Below the pieces are notes generated by a model. It saw only the letters and a program-made list of their open reading frames with translations. It had not been told where the DNA came from and searched no databases. From assembly GCA_937916355.1 (NCBI GenBank), contig CALFTM010000048.1, positions 1 to 64,000 on the forward strand: a stretch of 64,000 nt of DNA, given 5' to 3'. Below, one piece after another: positions 18,802 to 28,806 of this stretch. The stretch is from an uncultured Bacteroidales bacterium (GTDB taxonomy: Bacteria; Bacteroidota; Bacteroidia; Bacteroidales; Paludibacteraceae). The position numbers and the translations under genes are program-made. Within the stretch, counting starts at the first letter, position 1. The number at the start of each line of letters is the position of its first letter.

Positions 18802-19188
18802 TCAAATGATTATCTTTCGCAAACAATAAATATAATACCCTCTTTCTGCGATAAAAGAGCAAAACAGTTTTCTATTATATACTACAGATTTTAGTAGAGT
18901 TTTACAATTTTCGACATAAAAAAGATGAGATAACCAATACTTTAAAGATGTATAATTTCTGTTGGAATAACTATTCTCCACCGAAACAACAACAATCTGA
19001 GAGGGCAACGAAAATCTCTTCAATTGAAAGATATCCGCGAAATCTTCTTTTTCTGCACTTCCAAACGCCGCAATACTTTCGCAACTTTCTACTATATACT
19101 CTTTTGATATAGAATCGATTGGATTCTCATCTTGAAAGAAAGAACCTAATCCTATAAACAAAAGTATGTATAGCAAAATTTTTCTCAC
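18802..19188 (-). CDS. Small secreted hypothetical protein
   Basis: 128 residues. Starts with a short hydrophobic signal-like segment (MRKILLYILLFIGLGSFF). The mature part has alternating charged and aromatic residues and three cysteines, with no family recognised. A minus-strand -7 box (TATTTTTG, 19229-19222) stands 34 bases before the ATG, which supports expression. Upstream is the end of the CrtI-like gene, across a ~290-base gap. Function unknown. Confidence 0.55.
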   Translation of the reverse strand: MRKILLYILLFIGLGSFFQDENPIDSISKEYIVESCESIAAFGSAEKEDFADIFQLKRFSLPSQIVVVSVENSYSNRNYTSLKYWLSHLFYVENCKTLLKSVVYNRKLFCSFIAERGYYIYCLRKIII

Positions 19189-19478
19189 AACTAAACAATC
19201 TTTAGTCCTTAATTATCAAAGCAAAAATAATACTTTTATGTATTAATCCAAAACCACAGAATCAAATTTTAATTGCAACTATCCGAAAAACGGCAGACTT
19301 TTCTATATGCTTTCAATTGCTTATTTTGTGAAAGAAAAACATTTGAACGAAAACAACCGAGTTGTAATAGCGCAGCATCCATCGGATATGCGAATACTGT
19401 GTTAGTTCCTTTCTACAGAGACATTTATAAAAAAAGCGGGAGTACAACAGCACCCCCGCAACCATTATCAAAATTTTT

Positions 19479-20966
19479 TCAACTGACAAACTTCTTCTTC
19501 TCATCCCTACAAATCAATTGGATAGCCCACTTCCCTGAATGTACCGAAGGTGGTATTCCGCCTCCCGGGAACAGCCATTGACCTGCCAAATAGAAACCGT
19601 CCAACCCTTTTAATTTTTGATCGAGTTGGTTGATGATATTTTTCGGAGTGGACAAGAACCCTTCATACGCACCTTTCCAAACGCCGGTATAGCGCACCGT
19701 TGTCAATGGTGTTGCCACATCACTGATTTCAATTGCTTCGGCACTTCCCGGATAATGCTTTTCTAAAAGCTTTTTGGCATCCTCCAATATGCGTTCTTTC
19801 TCTTTTGCGTACTCCTCTTTAGACAAGGAAATCCACCACTCATACGGGCTATCAAACCTAAATACGATGGTACTCTTCCCTTCTGGTGCCATAGAAGGGT
19901 CGAACGAATAGTTTAAGACTCGATAACTATGAGATAATTCTGTAGAACCAATCTTCTCGCCTTGCGCCAAGACAACCTGTACGGGATAATCTGTACATAG
20001 TTTTTTATCCACTCCAAACGACACCTGTACAAAAGAGCCGAAAAGGTTCCACTCTTGGTATGCTTTCTTGATACTATCAGACTGGAATTTTCCACCCAAC
20101 ATTTTGTTAAGCGTCGAATACCCATCTGCAGCAGAGACTACATAATCAGCCTCTATAAAAGTTCCATCAGTCAACTTGACTCCACACGCTCTGCCATTCT
20201 CTACAACGATTTCAGAAACCTCTTTTTTGAACATGAACTCACCGCCCAACGACTCATATTTCTTCTGCATACGTTGCGCAACACCCAACGAGCCACCCAT
20301 CGGATAACCCGCATTTTTCCTGAAGTACCATCCCATGATCAATAGGAAAGCATAAGAGGCAAAATTCTTTTCCCCATAGACTCCTAAAAGTCGGTTCTTC
20401 AACTCTGGACTCTTTATTCCTAAAGATTCTATATACTCCGTGTAGGTCTTACTCCTATGTCTCATCAAAACATAAAGAGAGGGGAAATTCACAAAAAAAG
20501 CCTTGAAATAATCGAACGTATTTCTAAGAGCAGGAGCCTTTTCAAATGGTGTCAGATGGGATGCCCACCTAATATCAGAGCACAACTTATTGATCGCACG
20601 AAAATCCTTGGGTGAAATTTTCAATAAATACTGAAACCATTTCATCAGATCAGTGTAGATGACAAACTCGTCACCCTCTTTCGATAAATTCATATTATGA
20701 ATCTCCTGATCCAAGACATCAACCCCTTCGTCTAATATGCCAGTCTCAACCATCGTGTCATGGAACGCTCCAGATTTTGTACCGACCAACCATTGTACAC
20801 AATAATCAAACTTATAGCCTTTGCGATACCATGCCGTGCAGATACCTCCAGGAATTATATGCTTTTCAATGATTACAGAATCGAATCCATTCTTTTGCGC
20901 ATAGATTCCAACTGCCATGCCTGCAACACCACCACCGACCACTACAATCTTCTTTCTTGTACTCAT
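19479..20966 (-). CDS. CrtI-like FAD-dependent oxidoreductase
   Basis: 495 residues from ATG 20966 (MSTRKKIVVVGGG). An in-frame extension to 21014 adds 16 residues before the FAD motif and is unlikely. The Rossmann motif VVGGGVAGMAVGIYAQKNG binds FAD; the second half (VVSAADGYSTLNKML, ... FYLAGQWLFPGGGIPPSVHSGK) is typical of the phytoene desaturase/carotenoid isomerase fold. Likely oxidises or saturates an isoprenoid or lipid substrate; no other carotenoid gene is near. A minus-strand -7 box (TAATTTTG) lies at 21049-21042. Confidence 0.88.
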   Translation of the reverse strand: MSTRKKIVVVGGGVAGMAVGIYAQKNGFDSVIIEKHIIPGGICTAWYRKGYKFDYCVQWLVGTKSGAFHDTMVETGILDEGVDVLDQEIHNMNLSKEGDEFVIYTDLMKWFQYLLKISPKDFRAINKLCSDIRWASHLTPFEKAPALRNTFDYFKAFFVNFPSLYVLMRHRSKTYTEYIESLGIKSPELKNRLLGVYGEKNFASYAFLLIMGWYFRKNAGYPMGGSLGVAQRMQKKYESLGGEFMFKKEVSEIVVENGRACGVKLTDGTFIEADYVVSAADGYSTLNKMLGGKFQSDSIKKAYQEWNLFGSFVQVSFGVDKKLCTDYPVQVVLAQGEKIGSTELSHSYRVLNYSFDPSMAPEGKSTIVFRFDSPYEWWISLSKEEYAKEKERILEDAKKLLEKHYPGSAEAIEISDVATPLTTVRYTGVWKGAYEGFLSTPKNIINQLDQKLKGLDGFYLAGQWLFPGGGIPPSVHSGKWAIQLICRDEKKKFVS

Positions 20967-21137
20967 TGCATTATTATTTACATCTTTTATAAACTTAAAT
21001 TTTACGGAATCCACTCACATTTCTCCCGAAAAATTTTTGCACAAAATTAACTAAAAATAATGTATCTACAACATTTTTTAACAATTATAATTGACAAAAT
21101 AAAAGAAAAAAAGCCTCTCAAAAAGAGTTCTCAAATT

Positions 21138-21842
21138 TTATTCGTCAACCTCTTCTACATAGTCTGCAACCTTGTTTAGGTAGTCGTTAAAAGATTTCTG
21201 GCTTCTAAATTCTTCAACGACATTTTCCATCAATGATTCTGCACAAACGAACTCCTCACTGACTATTTTCGACAAACAATAACTTTTTAATTTTAAATAT
21301 TCCGCATAGGGGGAATCTGAATTGAATCCTCGCGGCACTCTTTTTAAAGAGTCTTCACAATCTAACTGATACCCCTTTTGCTTAGCATTTTGAATCATTC
21401 CATCGAAAAATGCCCCATCATCTTCTATATCTTCTCTTACAATCTCCACCACTTTTTTGTCGTAACAATAGTTTCCTATCGCCAACATGCATCCATCTGG
21501 ATAACCTCCTCCGCCTTCTCCTTCTGGAGAAACATGAATGTAATAACCTGCCTTCCCCGACTTCTTACCTCCGGGACAAATGAAGACTCCCATGTGGGTT
21601 TTGTAAGGAGACTTATCTGAAGAGAACCTTATGTCTCGATTGATTCGATAAGTACAATCTTTCAACTCCAAACCTGCGACAGAAGCATCAAACTCCTGAA
21701 CCTTTGCTATCAAACGCACAGCAAAATCGTTAAAATAGCTCCTAACCTCCTCGTACTCTGCACGATGAGCATGAAACCAAACGGTGTTGTTGTTTTCTCG
21801 AAGTTCTCGGAGGAATGCAAGCACTCGCTTCATACTGTTCAT
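21138..21842 (-). CDS. DUF2461 family protein
   Basis: 234 residues from ATG 21842 (MNSMKRVLAFL). The start is fixed by a strong Shine-Dalgarno-like AAGAAGGTGAT that overlaps the stop of the preceding gene; an in-frame extension to 21899 is rejected. Typical DUF2461 features: NNTVWFHAHRAEYEE, YRINRDIRFSSDKSPYKTHMG and GYYIHVSPEGEG. Cytosolic, function unknown. Translationally coupled to the DUF4270 gene. Confidence 0.88.
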   Translation of the reverse strand: MNSMKRVLAFLRELRENNNTVWFHAHRAEYEEVRSYFNDFAVRLIAKVQEFDASVAGLELKDCTYRINRDIRFSSDKSPYKTHMGVFICPGGKKSGKAGYYIHVSPEGEGGGGYPDGCMLAIGNYCYDKKVVEIVREDIEDDGAFFDGMIQNAKQKGYQLDCEDSLKRVPRGFNSDSPYAEYLKLKSYCLSKIVSEEFVCAESLMENVVEEFRSQKSFNDYLNKVADYVEEVDE

Positions 21843-21846
21843 TTTA

Positions 21847-23355
21847 TCACCTTCTTGTATAGACGAGATCGAGTCTCGGACGAAGTGCCTCATCTTCACA
21901 CAAAGGATTATACAACAGCGTCGTCGTCATCCACAACTGCTGACGATAGTAATAGTTCCCATCTTCAGAAGATCGCAACACCGGCACCAAAACCAAATCG
22001 TCCCCAAAGGTCTCTCCAACACCTTTAAACTTGTTCTGTAGAGGAGCGGTCACATTGAACGTGTAAGTGTTACCAGCAGTGTCCACAGATGCAACAAAGG
22101 AAGAAATTCCGTCGGGTTGCCTATTATTGTAAAAGAAGTCAAGCACCTTATCTTTTTCTATGAGCATCAAAAATGCACTCGCCTTCACTTTACTATTCGC
22201 ATCATCTTTTTTTCTGTGGAATATCAATTTCGCAGAATTGAACATAACACGCATAGAATCTTCACCAGTCGTCTTTAAAGAATCTCTCAAAGCATCGAAA
22301 GGAATCTCCACCGCCGTGTAAAGTCCTAACGGTGTATAAGTACAAGTATAATCTGACTCATTCAAGGAAGGAATTAATGAGGCCACCTCCTCCTGAGTAA
22401 TTACATTCACTTGCTTTACAGACTTATTGGCGGATAAGAAAATGCTGGAAACCAAAGGGTTCAACTTCACTCCTTTATCAGTTGTCACTTCCGATGCAAG
22501 CACTATCGTATCTCTACCCTCATAGGTGGTGTGAATCTGTGCATCATAATGATAGAAAACCTGTACACCCGCAACAGAGATCTGCAAAATAGAACCCTCG
22601 TTAAAAGAGTGGCTCACATAAAAACCTTTAAACAACTCCTCAAACTCTTTTTGGCTTGAAACAGAAGTACCCTCTTTGTATGCAGATAAGATACGCTCTC
22701 CCAAATCATTTTTCAAAGGTATGGTAATTTTCCTTCGATTCTGCAACTGATAAGAGAGTCTTCCCAACTGAAGCGACTTATCACAATAGTCTGCCACTTT
22801 GGTATTGGTACACAAACGTCCGTCAGGAAGAGAGTTGTTCAGCTCATATACCGTAATCGCCTGCAATGCAGTAGAATCACCGAAGAAGTTGTCGGTAAAT
22901 TCCATATAAAAACGGGTAGAATCAACCACAACATCAGACGGAGAAGAGATTGACAATATATCTCCATAAGAAGGGTTGATGTCAGAAAGAAGCGTCTCCA
23001 AGATTCCTGTAGAAGCAGAAGAAGAAGAAACCACCGCCGTGTCTGGCACAACGACACCTCCGATTCTCGCATCCACATGAGTCAAAAACTCCGCAGTCAT
23101 TTCACCAAATCGACCATCACGATAACGGCCCAACAAAAAATAGGAGTATTTACTCAACACCGAATCAGCCAACACAGACTTTGAGTCCAACGAAACCATA
23201 TTAGAATAGCTACGCAGAACATCCTCTTCGGGCTGAATGGACGAACCAACCCCTTCATCATCCTCACAAGAGGTCAAAAGAACTGACGCGAGGGCTACAA
23301 AAAAACAACTAAAAAGTCCTAACAGACTTACAAAACCGCCTCTCTTATAATTCAT
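21847..23355 (-). CDS. DUF4270 family lipoprotein
   Basis: 502 residues. Lipoprotein signal with lipobox LLTSC, C30 lipidated. Beta-rich mature protein with the DUF4270 pattern (SKYSYFLLGRYRDGRFGEMTAEF) characteristic of Bacteroidetes. Function unknown; surface or outer-membrane location likely. Occurs next to the glycogen-synthase-like gene and panC in Bacteroidales, which is the arrangement here. Its stop codon sits inside the ribosome-binding region of the DUF2461 gene. Confidence 0.88.
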   Translation of the reverse strand: MNYKRGGFVSLLGLFSCFFVALASVLLTSCEDDEGVGSSIQPEEDVLRSYSNMVSLDSKSVLADSVLSKYSYFLLGRYRDGRFGEMTAEFLTHVDARIGGVVVPDTAVVSSSSASTGILETLLSDINPSYGDILSISSPSDVVVDSTRFYMEFTDNFFGDSTALQAITVYELNNSLPDGRLCTNTKVADYCDKSLQLGRLSYQLQNRRKITIPLKNDLGERILSAYKEGTSVSSQKEFEELFKGFYVSHSFNEGSILQISVAGVQVFYHYDAQIHTTYEGRDTIVLASEVTTDKGVKLNPLVSSIFLSANKSVKQVNVITQEEVASLIPSLNESDYTCTYTPLGLYTAVEIPFDALRDSLKTTGEDSMRVMFNSAKLIFHRKKDDANSKVKASAFLMLIEKDKVLDFFYNNRQPDGISSFVASVDTAGNTYTFNVTAPLQNKFKGVGETFGDDLVLVPVLRSSEDGNYYYRQQLWMTTTLLYNPLCEDEALRPRLDLVYTRR

Positions 23356-23429
23356 TTCTGAAACTTTTTTATCTTTTAATCAATAAGGAGAACGAAAGAG
23401 CATGACTTTTATTTCAAACCTTCCCTAAA

Positions 23430-24251
23430 TTATTTGTCATTTTCCAAAACCTTGTCATAAAATTCGTTATACGAATCGACAAAACCTTCCTTATCCGATA
23501 CCGACAAATAAAGTTTTCCACTTCGTTGTACGAACTCCGACAAATTCGGATTAACATTCTCCGATGTCAATACAACTCCATCTGAATATCCTACTGCAAA
23601 ACGAGTCAAATCCTCGAAAGAGACCTCCTTGTCGAGGATTCCCTCAAGAGAACTATCATCAACCCCTTCAATCTTCAACTTTCGTGCAAAAGAGGAACTG
23701 AATGGTCGCTTGAAATCATCTCCATATATGGAATAGACTATCTTAGAGTTTTTGAAAAATGGATCTGTATTGAATGCCTTTTTGATGTACAAAGGTGTCA
23801 ATGCGGTCATCCAGCCGTGACAATGAATAATGTCTGGCGTCCAACGCAACTTTTTAACGGTCTCTAAAACACCTCTGACAAAAAATATGCTGCGGTCTTC
23901 GTTATCATCAAATTCATTCCCCTCTTCATCCGCAACCGTATATTTCCGTGAGAACAAATCGTCATTGTCGATAAAGTAAACCTGCATACGAGCAGACTGA
24001 ATGGAAGCAACCTTTATAATAAGGGGATGGTCGGTGTCATCAATTATCAAATTCATTCCCGACAAACGTATCACCTCATGCAACTGATTGCGTCGCTCAT
24101 TCACACAACCGAAACGCGGCATGAACGTTCTTATCTCACGACCCTTTTCCTGAATCGCCTGCGGAAGACTCCTACACATCAAAGAAACCTCACTTTCGGG
24201 TAGATAAGGAGTAATCTCCTGTGTAATGTATAAAACTTTTACTGTATCCAT
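23430..24251 (-). CDS. Glycogen-synthase-like protein, GT5 N-terminal half only
   Basis: 273 residues, against ~480 for a full glycogen/starch synthase. It corresponds to the GT5 N-terminal domain (KVLYITQEITPYLP..., 'DIIHCHGWMTALTPLYIKK'), and the C-terminal GT-B half is missing. The KxGGL ADP-glucose motif expected after the first strand is replaced by YLPESEVS. It therefore probably cannot transfer glucose alone. The same truncated gene accompanies panC in other Bacteroidales, so it is a conserved protein and not a fresh truncation. It has its own consensus promoter at 24270-24300. Confidence 0.85.
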   Translation of the reverse strand: MDTVKVLYITQEITPYLPESEVSLMCRSLPQAIQEKGREIRTFMPRFGCVNERRNQLHEVIRLSGMNLIIDDTDHPLIIKVASIQSARMQVYFIDNDDLFSRKYTVADEEGNEFDDNEDRSIFFVRGVLETVKKLRWTPDIIHCHGWMTALTPLYIKKAFNTDPFFKNSKIVYSIYGDDFKRPFSSSFARKLKIEGVDDSSLEGILDKEVSFEDLTRFAVGYSDGVVLTSENVNPNLSEFVQRSGKLYLSVSDKEGFVDSYNEFYDKVLENDK

Positions 24252-24269
24252 TCATTTACATTTTGCTTA

Positions 24270-24300
24270 CAAAGATAGCATTTTTCGAGCAATATGCCAA
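24270..24300 (-). promoter_or_regulatory. Consensus promoter of the glycogen-synthase-like gene
   Basis: On the minus strand, TTG (24300-24298) and TATCTTTG (24277-24270) are separated by 20 bases, an excellent Bacteroidetes promoter, 19 bases before the ATG at 24251. Confidence 0.75.
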
Positions 24301-24468
24301 ATTTTAATTTTTTTTCTTTATTGTGCTTTTGTCTCTCAAATATAATCGTTTCCTTTGCATAATGTTTCTAATTGGCGAACGATTCGGGTTTCACTCCCTT
24401 TCGTCCGACTTGAAACAAGTGTTTTTATCGAATAATTTTAATTGAATAATTCTGAAATATCATACGAC

Positions 24469-25311
24469 ATGAAAGTTTTTTCTAAAGTTTCAGACCTTCG
24501 CAAAGCATTGGAAGAATGCAGAAAAGAGGGCAAGAGCATCGGGTTAGTTCCTACTATGGGGGCTCTTCACAGTGGACACATCTCCTTGGTGGACAAATGT
24601 GTTAAAGAGAACGACGTGTGCGTTGTCAGTATTTTTGTCAACCCAACACAATTCAACAACGCAACGGATTTGGAAAAATACCCTCGTACGGTGGAAGCCG
24701 ATGTGAAATTATTGGAAAGTGCGAACTGCACCTTCGCCTTCACACCTACCGTAGAGGAGATCTATCCCACAGAAGACACCCGTGTATTCGATTTTAGTCC
24801 GCTCGACCAAGTGATGGAAGGACCAGCACGTCCGGGACATTTCAATGGTGTCGGACAAATAGTGAGCAAACTTTTCGACATCGTCGAGCCTCAAAAAGCC
24901 TACTTCGGGGAGAAGGATTTCCAACAGTTGGCGATTATCCGAGAAATGGTGAGAAGATACTCCTACAATATCGAAATCATCGGCTGCCCTATCGTAAGGG
25001 AAGAGAGCGGATTGGCTCTCAGCAGCAGGAACGCACGTCTTTCTGAAAACGAGAAAATAAGTGCGGTGAAAATTTCTCAAGCACTGTTCCAAAGTGTAAA
25101 AATGCAAAAGACCCACTCTCTTCAGGAGGTTAAGCAATGGGTCATCGACACCATCAACGAAGACCCTATCCTTGAAGTGGAATATTACGAAATCGTAAAT
25201 TCTCAAACGCTTCAAAGTGTCGAAGAGTGGGCAGATGCTGAGGGTATCACTGGCTGCATCACTGTCTACTGCGGTGAAGTAAGACTGATAGACAACATTC
25301 AATATAAATAA
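24469..25311 (+). CDS. panC: Pantothenate synthetase
   Basis: 280 residues from ATG 24469 (MKVFSKVSDL); the in-frame TTG at 24442 is rejected. Condenses pantoate and beta-alanine with ATP to make pantothenate. PTMGALHSGHISL holds the HxGH nucleotidyl-transferase motif; GEKDFQQ and the KMSKS-equivalent ALSSRNARLS are present. Followed 33 bases later by panD, which supplies beta-alanine, so the two form a pathway operon. Confidence 0.97.
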   Translation: MKVFSKVSDLRKALEECRKEGKSIGLVPTMGALHSGHISLVDKCVKENDVCVVSIFVNPTQFNNATDLEKYPRTVEADVKLLESANCTFAFTPTVEEIYPTEDTRVFDFSPLDQVMEGPARPGHFNGVGQIVSKLFDIVEPQKAYFGEKDFQQLAIIREMVRRYSYNIEIIGCPIVREESGLALSSRNARLSENEKISAVKISQALFQSVKMQKTHSLQEVKQWVIDTINEDPILEVEYYEIVNSQTLQSVEEWADAEGITGCITVYCGEVRLIDNIQYK

Positions 25312-25344
25312 AGAAATCTTTTCACAAAAAAACAATTCATAAAA

Positions 25345-25698
25345 ATGCAAGTTGAAATTTTAAAATCTAAAATTCACAGAGTTACTGTCACAGAAGCAGA
25401 TTTGGAGTATATCGGAAGCATCACCATCGACGAGGAATTGATGGAAGCCGCAAACATTCTTCAAAACGAAAAGGTTCAAGTTGTAAACAACAACAACGGG
25501 GAGAGACTCATCACATACGCCATAAAGGGAGAAAGGGGTTCTGGCATCATCTGCCTTAATGGCGCAGCTGCAAGAAAAGCTTCTAAGGGGGACGTGGTCA
25601 TCATCATGTCCTTTGCGATGATGGACTATGAGGAGGCGAAGAATTTCAAACCGACAGTCATCTTCCCAGACACACAAACGAACAAACTAATAGACTAA
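25345..25698 (+). CDS. panD: Aspartate 1-decarboxylase
   Basis: 117 residues. Makes beta-alanine from aspartate. The zymogen is self-cleaved between G24 and S25 (YIGSITID) to form the pyruvoyl cofactor; K9, T and Y in [13 protein letters not shown] and the GAAARKA strand are all present. Cotranscribed with panC. Confidence 0.97.
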   Translation: MQVEILKSKIHRVTVTEADLEYIGSITIDEELMEAANILQNEKVQVVNNNNGERLITYAIKGERGSGIICLNGAAARKASKGDVVIIMSFAMMDYEEAKNFKPTVIFPDTQTNKLID

Positions 25699-25824
25699 CA
25701 TCCGTCAGTTGCCGCCCCCAGACTCCGACAGTTAGTGAGTTTTGGGGACAAACTGCCGATTTTGTCATTAGGGAAGTTCCCAAAGAACCTCGACAAATTT
25801 AAGGAGAACATAATCTAAAAAAGA

Positions 25825-26472
25825 ATGAATTGGCTTGAACAAATAAAAAAAAGAAAATCTTTATATGCTTACATGTTGCTGTTTTGGCTTTGTACCATGA
25901 CAGCCTTTATAGCAAAGGACATTTCGGTGTGGATCATGGAACTTCTTCCTGCCTATCTGGGGTTTCTTGCCATTTTTATTCTATTGGATAAGAAGGTCAG
26001 GTTCTCCCTCTTATTAAATATTATCTTCGCATTAGAAATCATCGTGCTTACCATCGGTGGCATATTCACCTACGCAGAAGTCCCTTTTTTCAACGCCTCG
26101 GATTGGCTTGGGCAAACCTTCGGCTGGGAGCGAAACAACTATGATAAATTAGGGCATTTCATGCAGGGCGTAACCCCCTACATGGCATGCAAAGAGTTGT
26201 TGATAAAAAAGAAGATGGTAAAGAGAAGCACCCTCCAAGTCTTTTTGTGCATCAGCGTCGCAATGTGCATCAGTGCGGTTTACGAACTATTCGAATATTT
26301 GACGATGATAATCTCAAGTGATTTCGCGGAAAGCTTTGTTGCGTCCCAAGGAGACCCCTTCGACACTCAAAAAGATATGCTTTTTGCACTGCTTGGAGCA
26401 CTATTCGCTGCTTGTGCCTCTGTAGGACATCGCTACAAAGAAGAGTTGAATGACCCGACCTTCGATGAGTAA
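25825..26472 (+). CDS. DUF2238 (YjdF) inner-membrane protein
   Basis: 215 residues with about six membrane segments. The conserved DUF2238 elements are visible: NYDKLGHFMQG, AVYELFEYL and GDPFDTQKDM near the end. Inner membrane; function unknown. Independent of panD across 126 bases that contain a possible hairpin. Confidence 0.87.
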   Translation: MNWLEQIKKRKSLYAYMLLFWLCTMTAFIAKDISVWIMELLPAYLGFLAIFILLDKKVRFSLLLNIIFALEIIVLTIGGIFTYAEVPFFNASDWLGQTFGWERNNYDKLGHFMQGVTPYMACKELLIKKKMVKRSTLQVFLCISVAMCISAVYELFEYLTMIISSDFAESFVASQGDPFDTQKDMLFALLGALFAACASVGHRYKEELNDPTFDE

Positions 26473-26526
26473 GTGTGGTTTCACCAGTAAAATAAGGTCT
26501 CTGTTCTTTTTTTCTACTTTTTTTTG

Positions 26527-26534
26527 TAATTTTG
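26527..26534 (+). promoter_or_regulatory. -7 box for the porin gene
   Basis: TAATTTTG ends only eight bases before the ATG at 26542, so the transcript would have a very short or absent leader. Confidence 0.45.
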
Positions 26535-26541
26535 CCGCTCG

Positions 26542-28671
26542 ATGAAAAGTTGGTTATGCATAATATTATCGTTGCTTTTTTCCTTACCCTTAATGGCAAG
26601 GAGGAGGGATAGTGTCGTAACTATTACCAATGGAGATTCTCTCCCTATCGTTTCTACAGACACGCCCCAAGACTCCTTCAAAGCAACCAAGAGAAAGTCT
26701 GCACCCAAACCTAAAAACAACATTTATTCATGGAATTACAAGGGGCATTTAGCAACAAAACAGAACGCGGGAATCGACACTTCGATGAATGAGTTCTATG
26801 TAAATCACCCAGCCCTAAAAAAGACCATCGCCATCCAATCATTAGGAAACTTGGGTTCTCCTACGCAATCTGCCATCTTTGCAGACAGAATCAACAAAAC
26901 CGACTTCATTTTTTTTCAACCCTACCAAATATACTACAGACCAACGGACGAAATCCTTTATTTCAACACAAAACGTCCGTTTTCCTACGTCAACTATTAT
27001 AGTGGTGGAACGAGTAACCGAGACAACAGAAGACTGAATGGAGTTTTCACTGTTAACGCGAACAAAAAGCTAAACTTCGGAATGTATGGAGATTGGACCA
27101 AAGCTTATGGGGCATACCCGTCTCTTTCTACCAAAAATTACAATGCAGGTTTTTTCACCAGTTACGACGGTTTTCATAGTCAGTTTGGGGCTGCCATCTC
27201 TTTCAATGGATACGAAAGTTATGAGAATGGAGGGTTCATGTCCGACAAAGTTATCACTGACCCCAAGAACACGGGTGACATGGATCCGCAAACTATGCAA
27301 GTGTACTTTACTGACAATGTATGGACGAAAGTCCGCAACTGGAACGCTTCGTTTAATTACCGTTATAACATCGGAATAGAAAAGGAGGTGCAGGTAACAA
27401 AAGACTCCACAGCACTGGAACTGATACCGGTCACGTCATTTATCTACACCTTCAACTCAGAGAGTGATTGGAGAAGGCTCTACGAAAGGAGCATTCCAAA
27501 AGGGGGTGGGATAGACAGTTTCTTCCGTTCTTACAACCGAAGCGACTCAGTTCATTTCAACCCGGTCTCCACGACCGACTCTTCACGCTACTGGCAAATG
27601 AAGCACACTTTAGGCATTTCTTTAAACGAGGAGTTTAACACGCTGATGAAGTTCGGCTTCTCCGCCTATTTTGTTGCAAAAACAAAAAAATACACCTATC
27701 TCGATGAGCATAGGAGCATCAACTCAGGAGAGGTTACACCTCACAACGACTCTTTAGGCTATACAATCAATCCGATATACAGCACAACCTATAGAAACAA
27801 ATTGGGAGTTGGTGCGATCTTGTCCAAAAACCAAGGTGAGGCCATCACCTATAAACTTTATGGTGAATACTATTTCTTAGACGAAAAGAAAACCGCAAGC
27901 TCATTAGAGTTAGGTGCACAGTTGAATAGCAAGGCTCAATGGGGAAAACAACCCGTTGAAATCGGAGCTAACGCAAAATTTGAACGCTACTGTCCTGATT
28001 TTTTTGAGGAGTACTACTACTCCAACCACATAAAGTGGGACAAGAATTTTGAGAACAAACAAGACTTGATCATCAATGGGCATCTCAACCTCCCCTCTTT
28101 TGCTTTCTACGATGGATTAGGACTAAGCATCTCTGCGGACTTCAGGAATTTGCACAACTACGTATATTGGAACAGAATCGCCGAACCAGAACAGTACACG
28201 AACAACCTGCAAATCCTCACACTCTCTCTGAAAGAAAATGCAAGGATTTGGAGAATACATTGGGACAACGAACTGACATTCCAACAAAGTAGCAACCAAG
28301 ATGTGCTTCCTTTGCCTAAGTTATGCTGGTATTCAACAGCCTACATGAAATTTGAAAAACTTTTCAAGCTTCTGAACCTACAGTTCGGTGTGGATATGCG
28401 ATGGAACTCCAGTTACCATGCGCCTCATTACATGCCAGCCACGGGACAATTTTTCGTGCAAGACCCAGAAAGTAAAGATTATATTGAATATGGAGACTAT
28501 CTCCACATGAATGCATACATCAACATTCAACTTAAAAATCTGAGATTCTATGTTCTCTACAACCACTTCAACTCGCTATGGGCAAGAAAATACAACTATC
28601 TATACACGAGAGGTTATGCGATGGATCCAGATTATGTCAAATTCGGACTTAGCGTAACGTTAGGAGACTAA
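26542..28671 (+). CDS. Putative outer-membrane porin
   Basis: 709 residues. Signal peptide (KSWLCIILSLLFSLPLMA). After a ~60-residue linker the protein is a run of amphipathic beta strands ending in a C-terminal strand (VKFGLSVTLGD), the pattern of the Bacteroidetes 'putative porin' family. Outer-membrane beta barrel; solute unknown. The last residues are hydrophobic and aromatic as needed for barrel assembly. Stands alone behind its own promoter. Confidence 0.88.
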   Translation: MKSWLCIILSLLFSLPLMARRRDSVVTITNGDSLPIVSTDTPQDSFKATKRKSAPKPKNNIYSWNYKGHLATKQNAGIDTSMNEFYVNHPALKKTIAIQSLGNLGSPTQSAIFADRINKTDFIFFQPYQIYYRPTDEILYFNTKRPFSYVNYYSGGTSNRDNRRLNGVFTVNANKKLNFGMYGDWTKAYGAYPSLSTKNYNAGFFTSYDGFHSQFGAAISFNGYESYENGGFMSDKVITDPKNTGDMDPQTMQVYFTDNVWTKVRNWNASFNYRYNIGIEKEVQVTKDSTALELIPVTSFIYTFNSESDWRRLYERSIPKGGGIDSFFRSYNRSDSVHFNPVSTTDSSRYWQMKHTLGISLNEEFNTLMKFGFSAYFVAKTKKYTYLDEHRSINSGEVTPHNDSLGYTINPIYSTTYRNKLGVGAILSKNQGEAITYKLYGEYYFLDEKKTASSLELGAQLNSKAQWGKQPVEIGANAKFERYCPDFFEEYYYSNHIKWDKNFENKQDLIINGHLNLPSFAFYDGLGLSISADFRNLHNYVYWNRIAEPEQYTNNLQILTLSLKENARIWRIHWDNELTFQQSSNQDVLPLPKLCWYSTAYMKFEKLFKLLNLQFGVDMRWNSSYHAPHYMPATGQFFVQDPESKDYIEYGDYLHMNAYINIQLKNLRFYVLYNHFNSLWARKYNYLYTRGYAMDPDYVKFGLSVTLGD

Positions 28672-28758
28672 GTGCATCAGAACTCTTTTAATCAAAAAAA
28701 TTTTACATTCATGGGACATTTTGTTTATCCCTAATAATATTTTTTAATGCAGATTCAT

Positions 28759-28766
28759 TATCTTTG
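28759..28766 (+). promoter_or_regulatory. -7 box of the rsmA-corA-obgE group
   Basis: TATCTTTG 40 bases before the ATG at 28807. No convincing -33 element. Confidence 0.5.
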
Positions 28767-28806
28767 CGAACAAAATAGAGGTTAAAATTTAATACGAATA
28801 TGGAAG

